Source of the DNA: Methylomonas rapida
Lineage (GTDB): Bacteria > Pseudomonadota > Gammaproteobacteria > Methylococcales > Methylomonadaceae
Length of the DNA stretch: 64,000 nucleotides
Direction: 5' to 3'
NCBI RefSeq assembly: GCF_024360925.2
Contig: NZ_CP113517.1
Span: forward strand, 4,320,001-4,384,000
The first letter of the stretch is position 1, and each line of letters starts with the position of its first letter. The notes under the pieces were generated by a model that saw only the letters and a program-made list of their open reading frames with translations, did not search any database and was not told the DNA's origin. The position numbers and the translations under genes were made by a program. This document shows positions 27,516 to 36,064 of the stretch, piece by piece.

Positions 27516-28794
27516 CACGTCCCTAAGCATCTGTTAGGGTTTGAGGGTTACTAGCAGAGATAGACGGAAGTGGACTGGGCTAGTCTTGTCTTGTCTTGAA
27601 TGAGTTATTAATACCTGAATCCGTGACTCCACATATTGCCAGACCTTTTATTCGTCATACTCTTCCAAAATTCGCTGAATTTAAAAGTGTGGTCCAGGCA
27701 ATCGAGTTTAACGGCTAGAAATGCAGCGTATTATCTGGAATATTTTCCCTGCATGATTCAATTTGATGGACTTTAGGCGCAGGATTCCCAAGCCACTGTG
27801 AATTTGCGGCGTTGTGCTATCGATGGCAGAGCGATCAGTCGCTAGCCGGCGGCGAGTTTGGCGTAGGTGGATTCAAAAGCGATGAAACCGGGACAGCTCT
27901 GTGAAAAGCGCAGCTTCAGCCGGTGCCCGCTACGGATGAGTCGTGCAGCCAGGTACATAAGCTCCTGGATCACAGTTTTGATACGACGGCGTTTGGCAGG
28001 ATGCCTAACGGGGCTTTGTTCGCCCAGCAAACCCATCAGGCCGATCCAGCGCAAGATGTTGTAGCTGTGGGCGCTGAGGCTCATGATGAGATCGTTGGTG
28101 GCAAATTTGCCGGACGGCAGGCGCTCGATGTCCAAATCGGTTTTGAATTCGCTGTGAAATTGTTCGGCGGTGGCGTGGTCACGATAGAGGGCGATGATGC
28201 GTGCGTCGTCATATTCAGCGGCATCAAGACTGGTCCACCAGCCTTCGATTTCGATATCCGGTAGCACGAGGGATTGGCCTTGAGCCGTGATGGTGCGCTC
28301 GGTGATTTGCATGACCCGGCGCCAGGTATAGATTTTACCGTTGCGCGTGTGGTGCTCCATGACGCTGAACAAAGCCACGCGTTTGCCTTCGCGCGGTGTG
28401 GTCCACTGGCCGTGTTGTTCGGCGTAGGCCAGCCAGGCGTCGATATCTTGTTTACGTGGATTCCATTTGATGATGAAGTCAACTTGGTCGGCTGTGTCTA
28501 AATCGATACGATTGTCGAGGGCGTCGTGACCGCCATCCAGACGCACTAATAACGGTAATGCGGTTAAGCGTTTGGCGGCGACCAAGCCACGTTCCAGCGC
28601 ATACCGAAATTCGTATTGGCAATGCTGCTTGCCTTCGCGCAGTTCATTGCCAATACACCAGCCCTCTTTACCCAGATAGAGGGCGATCGGGGCGTAGCCG
28701 TCAAAACCTTTGTAGGTTCGTAAGCGCCCAGCCGTCCCACCTGTGAAAAACATTCGTCCTACGGCATCCTGTGATTTTTTCAGCAGGAGAAGTC

Positions 28795-29088
28795 ATGGCC
28801 ATCACATCGAAATGGCGTCAGCATATTGAAGCGTGGCAAAGCAGTGGCTTGTCGCAAGCCGAGTATTGCGCAGCGCAGCAGATCAATGTTCGCACGTTCG
28901 CGGCACGACTGAGCGACTATCGCAAATTATCCCAATCCGATTCGGTAGTCTTGATACCCGTGCAGGTTTCACCCTCTGAGCCCGTCGATGCGGGCATTCT
29001 CTTTACCCATGTCCAAGGCCATCGCTTGGCGCTGCCTGCTTCGGTATCAGCGCGCTGGGTGGCGGAGTTGCTGCGATGCCTGGCCTGA
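28795..29088 (+). CDS. tnpA: IS66 accessory protein TnpA
   Basis: A 97-aa protein with WRQHIEAWQSSGLSQAEYC, the HTH-like N-terminus of IS66 OrfA/TnpA. AGGAGA is 5 bases before the ATG. It overlaps tnpB by 13 bases. Confidence 0.88.
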   Translation: MAITSKWRQHIEAWQSSGLSQAEYCAAQQINVRTFAARLSDYRKLSQSDSVVLIPVQVSPSEPVDAGILFTHVQGHRLALPASVSARWVAELLRCLA

Positions 29089-29426
29089 TCGGTTATCCAG
29101 CGCAGATTTGGATTGCCGTGGCGCCGGTGGACATGCGGCGCGGCCTGGATGGTTTGTCGGCCATCGTGCAGCATAGTTTGGGGCATGCACCTTGCGCCGG
29201 CTCGGCTTTCATCTTCCGCAATCGGGCCGGTAATCGCTTGCGCTTGCTGCTGTGGGATGGCAATGGCGTCTGGTTGTGTCAACGACGTTTGCATCAGGGC
29301 AGTTTTGTCTGGCCCAAGGCTGATGAGGCGGTGTTTGGGATCAATCAGGCTCAATGGCAATGGTTGGTGACGGGTGTCGACTGGCAACGATTATCGGCCG
29401 TCCCCAAAGCCGAATGGCAAGTCTAA
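29076..29426 (+). CDS. tnpB: IS66 accessory protein TnpB (Orf2)
   Basis: A 116-aa protein with the IS66 Orf2 signature VDMRRGLDGLSAIVQ, AFIFRNRAGNRLRLLLWDGNGVW and the FVWP motif. Required for transposition in characterised IS66 elements. Confidence 0.92.
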   Translation: MPGLIGYPAQIWIAVAPVDMRRGLDGLSAIVQHSLGHAPCAGSAFIFRNRAGNRLRLLLWDGNGVWLCQRRLHQGSFVWPKADEAVFGINQAQWQWLVTGVDWQRLSAVPKAEWQV

Positions 29427-29513
29427 AATGAGACTCAAAAAAGAGGAGCCAAAAGCCGTCAAAACCCAATAAATTCAAGGCATTCAGAGGGGTGATGCGG
29501 TATAATAAACTCC

Positions 29514-31176
29514 ATGAATCCCTTGGCCGAACTCGATCAATTAAACCTGGAACCCGCCGCGAAAACTCAAGTCGCGGCGATGATTCAGGCGCTGGTCGAG
29601 CAAGCCGCACAGGATGCCAAGATCATCCAAGCCAAAGAGGCTGTCATCAATGCCAAAGACGCCAAAATCGCCGCGCTGACGCACGAACTGGCTTACTACA
29701 AGCGTATCCGCTTCAGCCACAAGAGCGAAGCCCTGGCGCCGCTGCAACGCGATGTGTTCGAGGAAACCTGGAACACCGACATGTCGGCGATTGAAGCCGA
29801 GGTCGAGCAACTACAGGACAACAGCCCATGCGATACGGTCACTCGGCCCAAGCGCCCGCGTGCCGGTCGCCAACCTTTGCCGCCTCACTTGCCGCGCATC
29901 GAACATCGTCACGAACCCGAGTCCTGCACCTGCGGGAAGTGTGGAAAAGACTTGGTCAAGATCGGCGAAGATATCAGCGAACAACTGGATGTCGAGCCGG
30001 CCAAGTTTTTCGTGCATCGCCACATTCGGCCGCAATATGCTTGCCGGGCCTGCGAAACCATCACGGCGGCACCGATTCCGCCGGCCGTGATCGATGGCGG
30101 CATGGCGGCGATCGGTTTGCTGACGTGGGTCATGATCAGTAAATTCCTGGATCATTTGCCCTTGTACCGGCTGGAACAAATCGCCGCCAGAAATGGCGTG
30201 ATCTTGTCCCGTTCCACCCTGGCCGATTGGGTCGGACGCATCGGCGTCGCTTTACAACCCTTGGCTGACCGCCTGACTTGGCATCTATTGCAACGCGATA
30301 GCCTGCACGCCGATGAGACGCCGGTGCCGCAGCTTGATCCGGGCAACGGTAAAACCAAGAAAGCCTATCTGTGGGCCTATCGCAGCAACGACTTGCAACC
30401 CGGTCCCAAGATCATCGTCTTCGACTACCAAGCCGGTCGCAGCGGCCGGCATGCGCAGCAGTTTCTACAAGATTGGCACGGTCACCTGATGGTCGACGAC
30501 AAATTGCTCCTGCATTTGCTGCATTCGCGCCTTCCTTGGCGCTCACGACTATGGCGGCTATAAGGCCTTGTTTGCCACTGCCCGCGCGCACCCGGAAACC
30601 CGACTTCTGCTTGAACCGTGTATCGAACTGGCGTGTTGGACACATGCGCGCCGGAAGTTCTTCGACCTGTTCCAAGCCAGCCAAAGCCCCGTGGCGCAAG
30701 CAGCCTTGCAGCGGATCGGCGCCCTGTATGCCATTGAAGCCGAGGGTCGAGACATGAGCAGCGACGAGCGTCAACGCCTGCGGGCGGAAAAAAGCCAGCC
30801 CGCCTTATCCGAACTGCACGATTGGTTGCAGAAAACCCGACTGCTGATGGCGCCCAACAGCGCAACCGCCAAAGCCATCGATTACAGTCTGAAGCGCTGG
30901 CCCGCGCTGACGCGTTACGCCGAAACCGGCGATCTGCCCATCGACAACAATCTTGTCGAGAACAGCATTCGCCCCATTGCCCTGGGCAAAAAGAATTGGT
31001 TGTTCGCAGGCTCGGAACGCGCCGGCCAGCGGGCTGCCGTCATTCAAACCCTGCTCGGTACCGCCAAACTCAACGGCCTCGATCCAGCCGCTTGGTTAAG
31101 AGACACCCTGGAAAAACTCCCCACCTGGCCCAACAGCCGCATCGACGAACTGCTGCCGTTTGCTAACGCCGATTAA
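29514..31176 (+). pseudogene. tnpC: IS66 transposase TnpC, broken by a 49-base insertion
   Basis: The first part (29514 to about 30500) has the coiled N-terminus, the zinc region CTCGKCGKDL and ACRAC, and LHADETPVPQL of the DDE core. The rest is in another frame (open from 30568) with CWTHARRKFFDLF and LPIDNNLVENSIRPIALGKK. Removing bases 30501-30549 joins the two in frame as HLMVDDYGGYKALF, the expected family sequence. The insertion therefore inactivates the transposase. Total reconstructed length is about 537 aa, normal for IS66. Confidence 0.9.
30501..30549. repeat. 49-base insertion in tnpC, flanked by ACGAC
   Basis: ACGAC occurs at 30496-30500 and 30545-30549. The inserted part contains a small hairpin GCGCC-TTCCTT-GGCGC (30527-30542). 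It looks like a short mobile palindromic repeat with a 5-bp duplication, but that is inferred from one instance. Confidence 0.6.
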
Positions 31177-31794
31177 GTTCTGCCAGCGAGCTGGGGGCGT
31201 GGTACCGCTGTTCGCTTACGTAGGTTCGGGAGACGCCTTCTTTGCAGGTTTTTTCGTTGTTCATGGGGTAAACATCGATATCCAACGCGACATGGCCTGT
31301 GGCTAACGGCGTTACCGGCACCTGGGCGTGAGCCAGAAAATCGAGGTTGCTTTGATAAATGATCGGTAATAAGGCGTCGGCGTGTTCATCCAGCCGCTGT
31401 CTGAGGCGGGCGCTGGAGGGTACTTGATGAATGGCGAGTGCGGCTTTGAAATAGTCGTCGTCGCGATGGTTTTCGATGGCTTCGAAGTCGCTTTTGCCCA
31501 GGCTAAGGGTGCCTATATAGCTTTTGATAATATCGGCGTGAGCAATACCGTGCCGTAGCGGAATACCTTTTTCCAGCGCCTGATTGAGCTGGCCATATTG
31601 ATTCAAACATAAACCGACCAAGGCTAATCCAGAATGGCTGGTATAAAATTCAGTTTCAGATTGCTCCAGGATAAACCGCTTCATGAATCACTCGCCGGGT
31701 GAATGGAAGAATAGCGGTATTATCCCAGAATAAGCGTTTTAAATCATTGTGTTGCGGCCGTGGATGACCTTTTAAGTCACGGATTTAGGTAATA

Positions 31795-32023
31795 TTAATA
31801 ACATAAACTCCAAAACTACCCTGCCACAAAAGACACTGGGAATCCTGATTCAATAGTTACTGAGTATTCAGGATTTCAAGTAAAAACAAAACTGACGATA
31901 TATGCCAAGTTAGTGCACAACTCCATACTATCTACAGTTTTATCGAACGATCCAAAGCCAGAGTTTCCTATCGGGCGATGTTGAGGCAGTATCACTTATG
32001 ACAATAGAATTCTTACCCAGCGA
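31795..32023. other. Noncoding remnant between IS1380 copy C and ISL3 copy 3
   Basis: AT-rich, no gene or domain seen on either strand. Before IS1380 copy C inserted, it was continuous with the region upstream of the Gp2-like gene. Confidence 0.5.
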
Positions 32024-32031
32024 AAGTCTTT

Positions 32032-33426
32032 GGCTCTTCCGTATTTCGCGGAGTAGCCCCGACATATAGGGTTATGCATAACCGAACAACCGTCTCCCTT
32101 CGATATCAAGCCAGATATGCTGAAACAGGCGGACGGTATTGTAAATGCCAAAGCAGCGTCGTTTGATGCTTTTGATTTTGTTGTTAAGCCCTTCAACAAA
32201 GCCACTGGTTTCCCGGCGAATGAAATAGTTGGTGATTTCATTTCGCCAGTTTTGATAGGTTTTGACAAACGCATCAAAGCCCTTCAACTTCAAGACTTTG
32301 ATATGCTCCATCCAGCGATCCAAGGCTTTTTCGGCCTCAGCCTTATTGAGTCGGCGCTCAAAAATACCCGTCAAAAGCTCCCGTTGGATATAGACTTCTC
32401 GCAAAATGGGGGCTTGCTGGAATAGAAAAAGCAAAACGGTTTGCTGATCGGCAGAGAGTTCCATCCAGCGCTTCCGAAAAGCCCACATCGCGCCTTTCAG
32501 CTTGGCATAATCCTCGGCAGACAGGGTATTCTTGAGTTTTTTCATTTCCGCCTTGCGGACCTGGTCGGCGCCGTCTCGATAATGCTTGGCGACATGGAAG
32601 CGATCAACCACCACCTCGACGCCGGGCAATGTCTCATAGACGGCGTTGCGATACCCTTCATACATGTCCACGCAGACGCGTTGTAACGCGTGTTGCTGTG
32701 CCTCGGGAATATTCTGCAAAAAGGCTTTAACCGTTTCTTTTTTGCGGTCGGGCAGCACCGCCAGAATCCGCTTATGGTCCTCGGTATCGATAGCCGACAC
32801 GATGACCACAAAATCTTGATGCCCTTTTTTCAAAGCGATTTCATCCAGTCCCAGCAAGCGAATGCCTTGGATGGCAGACCAATCAACTTGTTGGGCCACG
32901 TGCCGATTGATAATCCCTTCCGCCGCTTCGGCGCTGATGCCGTGCTTCACGTCCATGTCGGTCACGCTGCTGTTGATCAATTCACGCAATATCCACTGCT
33001 CATACGCTTTGGTATGGGGGCTTTTCCAGTTATACCAGCCACATTGTTGCGTGGTCGTCGGACCTTTGGGGCAGTCAGGGCATCGATAGCGCTTGGGGGT
33101 TAGCTTGATCCAAACCGGCCGATCGAAAATCGACAAATGACGCAAGGTGATTTCTCTGCCATAGCCATAAAACTTATCGATCCTCTGGCCGCATTGATGG
33201 CAGGTTGCACTGGTTAACGTACTACTGACCGTGATGATGAACTCGCCTTTGGCGGTGGTTTCAACTTTTTCGATACAAACATCAGGTATATCCAGCGGTA
33301 TTTGAAGTAGCGACTGTGTCATCACGATACTCCAGCGTTAAATTGTCGACCTTAGCAAAACTCACTGTGGCAGGCAAAGACTATAGCACTACATGTAGTG
33401 GTTTCTCCGCAAAATACGGAAGAGCC
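32032..33426 (-). mobile_element. ISL3-family insertion sequence, copy 3 (1395 bp), without target duplication
   Basis: Ends as in copies 1 and 2. The flanking octamers are AAGTCTTT (32024-32031) and CACAAAAT (33427-33434), which do not match. One flank has therefore been replaced by deletion or recombination. The right flank is the middle of hsdS2. Confidence 0.93.
32072..33325 (-). CDS. ISL3-family transposase (copy 3)
   Basis: The 417-aa protein is identical to copies 1 and 2. Confidence 0.95.
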   Translation of the reverse strand: MMTQSLLQIPLDIPDVCIEKVETTAKGEFIITVSSTLTSATCHQCGQRIDKFYGYGREITLRHLSIFDRPVWIKLTPKRYRCPDCPKGPTTTQQCGWYNWKSPHTKAYEQWILRELINSSVTDMDVKHGISAEAAEGIINRHVAQQVDWSAIQGIRLLGLDEIALKKGHQDFVVIVSAIDTEDHKRILAVLPDRKKETVKAFLQNIPEAQQHALQRVCVDMYEGYRNAVYETLPGVEVVVDRFHVAKHYRDGADQVRKAEMKKLKNTLSAEDYAKLKGAMWAFRKRWMELSADQQTVLLFLFQQAPILREVYIQRELLTGIFERRLNKAEAEKALDRWMEHIKVLKLKGFDAFVKTYQNWRNEITNYFIRRETSGFVEGLNNKIKSIKRRCFGIYNTVRLFQHIWLDIEGRRLFGYA

Positions 33427-34067
33427 CACAAAATAAAGTTACTGTTTATGTTTAATGGGCGGATAACTGTTACATGGGAATCAGCAACAAGAGAATTTGG
33501 TTTTACTTTCGCTAAAACGTTAATTCGCCCAACAGTCCCTGTTCCGGTTGAATTCCACAACAGATCGTTTTCCACAAGAAATCGCTCTGGCTGATAGCTA
33601 GTTATGGAATCATCATCTACATATTTGGCTTGCAATAAATCAAAGCCATTCCATTGAATACATTTTTGGGAAATTACCCGTACTTGACCTTGATCTGCGT
33701 ATTTTGGACCTTTACCCCTTTGGATATACGCTGAAACATCCTGTAATCTAACCCATTCCCAGCCAGATGGAAGCCCGAAGGATTTCTCATCATCATTGAT
33801 TTCTGGCAAGGGATTTTGCTTTTTTATCTTTCCTTCTTTAACCAACCGCTCTTTTTCAACTGCAATTTTTTCCAGCAACACACTCGCTGGCTCGTCATTC
33901 GGGTCTTGCGGTACCAACTTCCCCCGCACCGCCAATTCCAAAATCAATTCGCGCAGTTTTTTTATTCCATAGGCGGTTTGCTTATCGCTGGTTCCGCGTC
34001 CGGCGGTGCTTTTGTTGAATATTGCCGAAGACCACAAATCTAAATTCTCGGTAATTGCATCAACCAT
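33427..34067 (-). pseudogene. hsdS: Type I specificity subunit, system 2, 3'-truncated by ISL3 copy 3
   Basis: About 213 codons remain from ATG 34067, which overlaps the hsdM2 stop by one base (TAATG). The N-terminus (KKLRELILELAVRGKLVPQ) and LPSGWEWVRLQDV mark HsdS with a first target-recognition domain; the frame ends at NSNFILW where the IS begins. No second domain is found beyond the IS, so unlike hsdS1 this gene cannot be restored by excision. Confidence 0.92.
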
Positions 34068-35542
34068 TAACGGTCTCCCACCAACGCCTGTTGCAGAATG
34101 CTTTTGAGCTGGTTGCGCAATTGGCCGATTTCCTGTTGCTGCTGGGCATAACGTTGCAGCAGTTCGTCCGGGTCGTGGCTGATTTGTTCGCCGACGTGTG
34201 GGTTTTTGATGTCCAGGTTGTAGTTGCGGGCTTTGATGTCGTCGATAGACACCGGCCAGGCTTGTTCGCTGGCTTGGCGGCTGGTGTAGCCGTCGGCGGC
34301 GCTGCCCCACCAATCGATTTCGGTTTGAAATTCTTCAAAACGCATCGGCTTGGTTTTGTTGTAGCTTTTCACGCCGTCCGGGTACGGGTGTTCGTAATAC
34401 CAGACGGTTTGCGTGGGCGTGCCTTTGTCGAAAAACAGGATGTTGGTTTTGATGCCGGTGTAGGGGTTGAACACGCCGTTGGGCAGGCGGACGATGGTGT
34501 GCAGGTTGCATTCGCTCAGCAGGCTTTCCTTGAGGCGGGTTTTCATGCCTTCGCCGAACAAAAAGCCGTCCGGCAACACCACGGCGGCGCGACCCTTGTC
34601 TTTGAGCAGTTTGATAATTAAGGCCATGAACAAGTCGGCGGTCTCGCGGGTGCGGAACTGGGCCGGAAAGTTGTTTTCGATGCCGTCTTCTTCCATGCCA
34701 CCGAACGGCGGGTTGGTGATGATGACGTCGACGCGGTCGGCGTGGCCGTAGTCTTTGTAAGGGCGGCTGAGGGTGTTGTCGTGGCGGATGTTGGTGGGCG
34801 TGTCGATGCCGTGCAGAATCATGTTGGTGACGCAGAGCATGTGCGGCAGGGCTTTTTTCTCGACGCCGCGCATCGAGGCTTGCAGGGTTTGTTCGTCTTG
34901 TTCGGTTTTGACGTAGCGTTCGCGCTTGTGGTCGATGGCGCAGCTTAAAAAGCCGCCGGTGCCGCAGGCCGGGTCGAGCACGGTTTCGCGCAGTTGCGGG
35001 TCGATGCGGTTGACAATGAATTGGGTGACGGCGCGCGGGGTGTAAAACTCGCCGGCATTACCGGCGCTTTGCAGGTCTTTGAGGATTTGTTCGTAGATGC
35101 TGCCGAAGGTGTGGCGGTCGGCGGTGTTGTTGAAGTCAATTTCGCCGATTTTGTTGATGACCTGACGCAGCAAGGTGCCGGATTTCATGTAGTTGTAGGC
35201 GTCTTCGAACACGTCGCGCACGACTTGGGCGCGTTGGCCGGCGGGGCCGTGCAGCGGCAGTTTGTCTTTAAGCGTGGGGAACAGTTGCAGGTTGACGAAG
35301 TCGGCCAGCTCGTCGCCGGTCATGCCTTCCGGGTCTTGCGCCCAGTTGCGCCAACGCAGGTGCTTGGGCAGCGGCGATTGGTAGTCGTCTTCGATCAGTT
35401 CCAATTCTTTTTCGCGGTCATCGAATATCTTTAAAAAGAATAGCCACACCAATTGACTGATGCGCTGAGCGTCGCCGTCGACGCCGACATCTTTGCGCAT
35501 GATGTCTTGGATGGATTTGATGATGCCGGAAACGTTGCTCAT
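34067..35542 (-). CDS. hsdM: Type I DNA methyltransferase subunit, system 2
   Basis: A 491-aa HsdM. The HsdM_N domain (IIKSIQDIMRKDVGVDGD) precedes SAM motif DPACGTGG (190-197) and catalytic NPPF (277-280). Length and order are typical. It lies between DUF559 upstream and truncated hsdS2 downstream. The start at 35542 has no strong Shine-Dalgarno, but homology begins here. Confidence 0.94.
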   Translation of the reverse strand: MSNVSGIIKSIQDIMRKDVGVDGDAQRISQLVWLFFLKIFDDREKELELIEDDYQSPLPKHLRWRNWAQDPEGMTGDELADFVNLQLFPTLKDKLPLHGPAGQRAQVVRDVFEDAYNYMKSGTLLRQVINKIGEIDFNNTADRHTFGSIYEQILKDLQSAGNAGEFYTPRAVTQFIVNRIDPQLRETVLDPACGTGGFLSCAIDHKRERYVKTEQDEQTLQASMRGVEKKALPHMLCVTNMILHGIDTPTNIRHDNTLSRPYKDYGHADRVDVIITNPPFGGMEEDGIENNFPAQFRTRETADLFMALIIKLLKDKGRAAVVLPDGFLFGEGMKTRLKESLLSECNLHTIVRLPNGVFNPYTGIKTNILFFDKGTPTQTVWYYEHPYPDGVKSYNKTKPMRFEEFQTEIDWWGSAADGYTSRQASEQAWPVSIDDIKARNYNLDIKNPHVGEQISHDPDELLQRYAQQQQEIGQLRNQLKSILQQALVGDR

Positions 35543-35568
35543 GTTATTTTTTGTCCTTGGTTTTAAAG

Positions 35569-35600
35569 CCCTCTCCAGAGGGAGAGGGTTGGGTGAGGGG
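35569..35600. repeat. Palindromic repeat 1 near DUF559
   Basis: CCCTCTCC (35569-35576) pairs with GGAGAGGG (35581-35588), followed by TTGGGTGAGGGG. It is inverted relative to repeats 2 and 3. Confidence 0.75.
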
Positions 35601-35636
35601 AAATTTAAATAAAGTGGCTTCGCATCGTTTTGATTT

Positions 35637-35669
35637 CCCTCATCCTAGCCTTCTCCCTGAGGGAGAAGG
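35637..35669. repeat. Palindromic repeat 2 near DUF559
   Basis: Head CCCTCATCCTAG is followed by CCTTCTCCC (35649-35657) pairing with GGGAGAAGG (35661-35669). It sits 10 bases before the DUF559 stop codon. Confidence 0.75.
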
Positions 35670-35679
35670 AACTGTTAGC

Positions 35680-36021
35680 CTAATATTCGGTTTTTAGAAT
35701 CGCCATGCGGATAGCTTCCAGAACGCCGGTGGTGTTTTGTAAAACTTCATTATTCCAAAATCGAATGATCTTAAAACCGCGTTTTTGCAATTGTTCGGTA
35801 CGGCACTGGTCGTATTCGAGCTGTTCGGCATGTTGCCCGCCGTCGAGTTCAACGATCAATTTTACCTCCAGGCAGACGAAATCGACGATAAATGGCTCGA
35901 CTGGAAATTGCCTACGAAATTTTTGGCCGCATAGTTGCCGGTCTCGCAAATGTCGCCACAGCAGGCGTTCGGCGTCGGTTTGGTTTTTTCTGAGATTGCG
36001 GGCGTTGCTGGTTAGGGACAT
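35680..36021 (-). CDS. DUF559 endonuclease-like protein
   Basis: A 113-aa DUF559 protein, related to very-short-patch repair endonucleases and the PD-(D/E)XK fold. Visible are ERLLWRHLRDRQ, KFRRQFPVEPFIVDFVCLE (Asp of the active site), LIVELDGGQH and FKIIRFWNNEV. It probably nicks or cleaves DNA, but family biochemistry is poorly known. It lies between hsdR2 and hsdM2 in the same direction and has palindromic repeats on both sides, suggesting it entered the operon as a unit. Confidence 0.88.
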   Translation of the reverse strand: MSLTSNARNLRKNQTDAERLLWRHLRDRQLCGQKFRRQFPVEPFIVDFVCLEVKLIVELDGGQHAEQLEYDQCRTEQLQKRGFKIIRFWNNEVLQNTTGVLEAIRMAILKTEY

Positions 36022-36030
36022 TTTTTATTC

Positions 36031-36062
36031 TCCTCACCCCAGCCCTCTCCAGCTGGAGAGGG
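36031..36062. repeat. Palindromic repeat 3 near DUF559
   Basis: Head TCCTCACCCCAG is followed by CCCTCTCC (36043-36050) pairing with GGAGAGGG (36055-36062). It lies just upstream of DUF559 and directly next to the hsdR2 stop. Confidence 0.75.
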
Positions 36063-36064
36063 AG

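Larger units (their letters stand above)
28720..31219 (+). mobile_element. IS66-family element (2500 bp) inside IS1380 copy C
   Basis: Ends GTAAGCG (28720) and CGCTTAC (31219). The 8-bp target duplication GTAGGTTC is at 28712-28719 and 31220-31227, as expected for IS66. It carries tnpA, tnpB and a frameshifted tnpC. Confidence 0.95.
27842..31684 (-). pseudogene. IS1380 transposase of copy C, split by IS66
   Basis: The C-terminal half is at 27842-28719 and the N-terminal half at 31220-31684; the IS66 insertion falls after the codons for SRTY in the family's NEKTCKEGVSRTYKG stretch. Residue differences from copies A and B cluster in the C-terminal half (for example QDIDAW for QDADAW, HHTRNGKIYTW for QHTRNGKTYTC). 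Confidence 0.93.
27614..31789 (-). mobile_element. IS1380-family copy C, interrupted by an IS66 element
   Basis: Ends CCTGAATCCGTGACT (27614) and AGTCACGGATTTAGG (31789, one base altered). The target duplication TAATA is at 27609-27613 and 31790-31794, so the copy landed as a whole and was later split at 28719/31220 by IS66. Its outer parts are almost identical to copies A and B, while about 27940-28610 is clearly diverged. Confidence 0.93.

Noticed and set aside
7043-33426. CRISPR arrays among the repeats
   Set aside because: All long repeats are insertion sequences; no short regularly spaced repeats were found.
33381-34313. A 310-aa version of hsdS2 starting inside hsdM2 and ending inside ISL3
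   Set aside because: The start lies in the hsdM2 gene and the end is IS sequence; hsdS2 starts at 34067.
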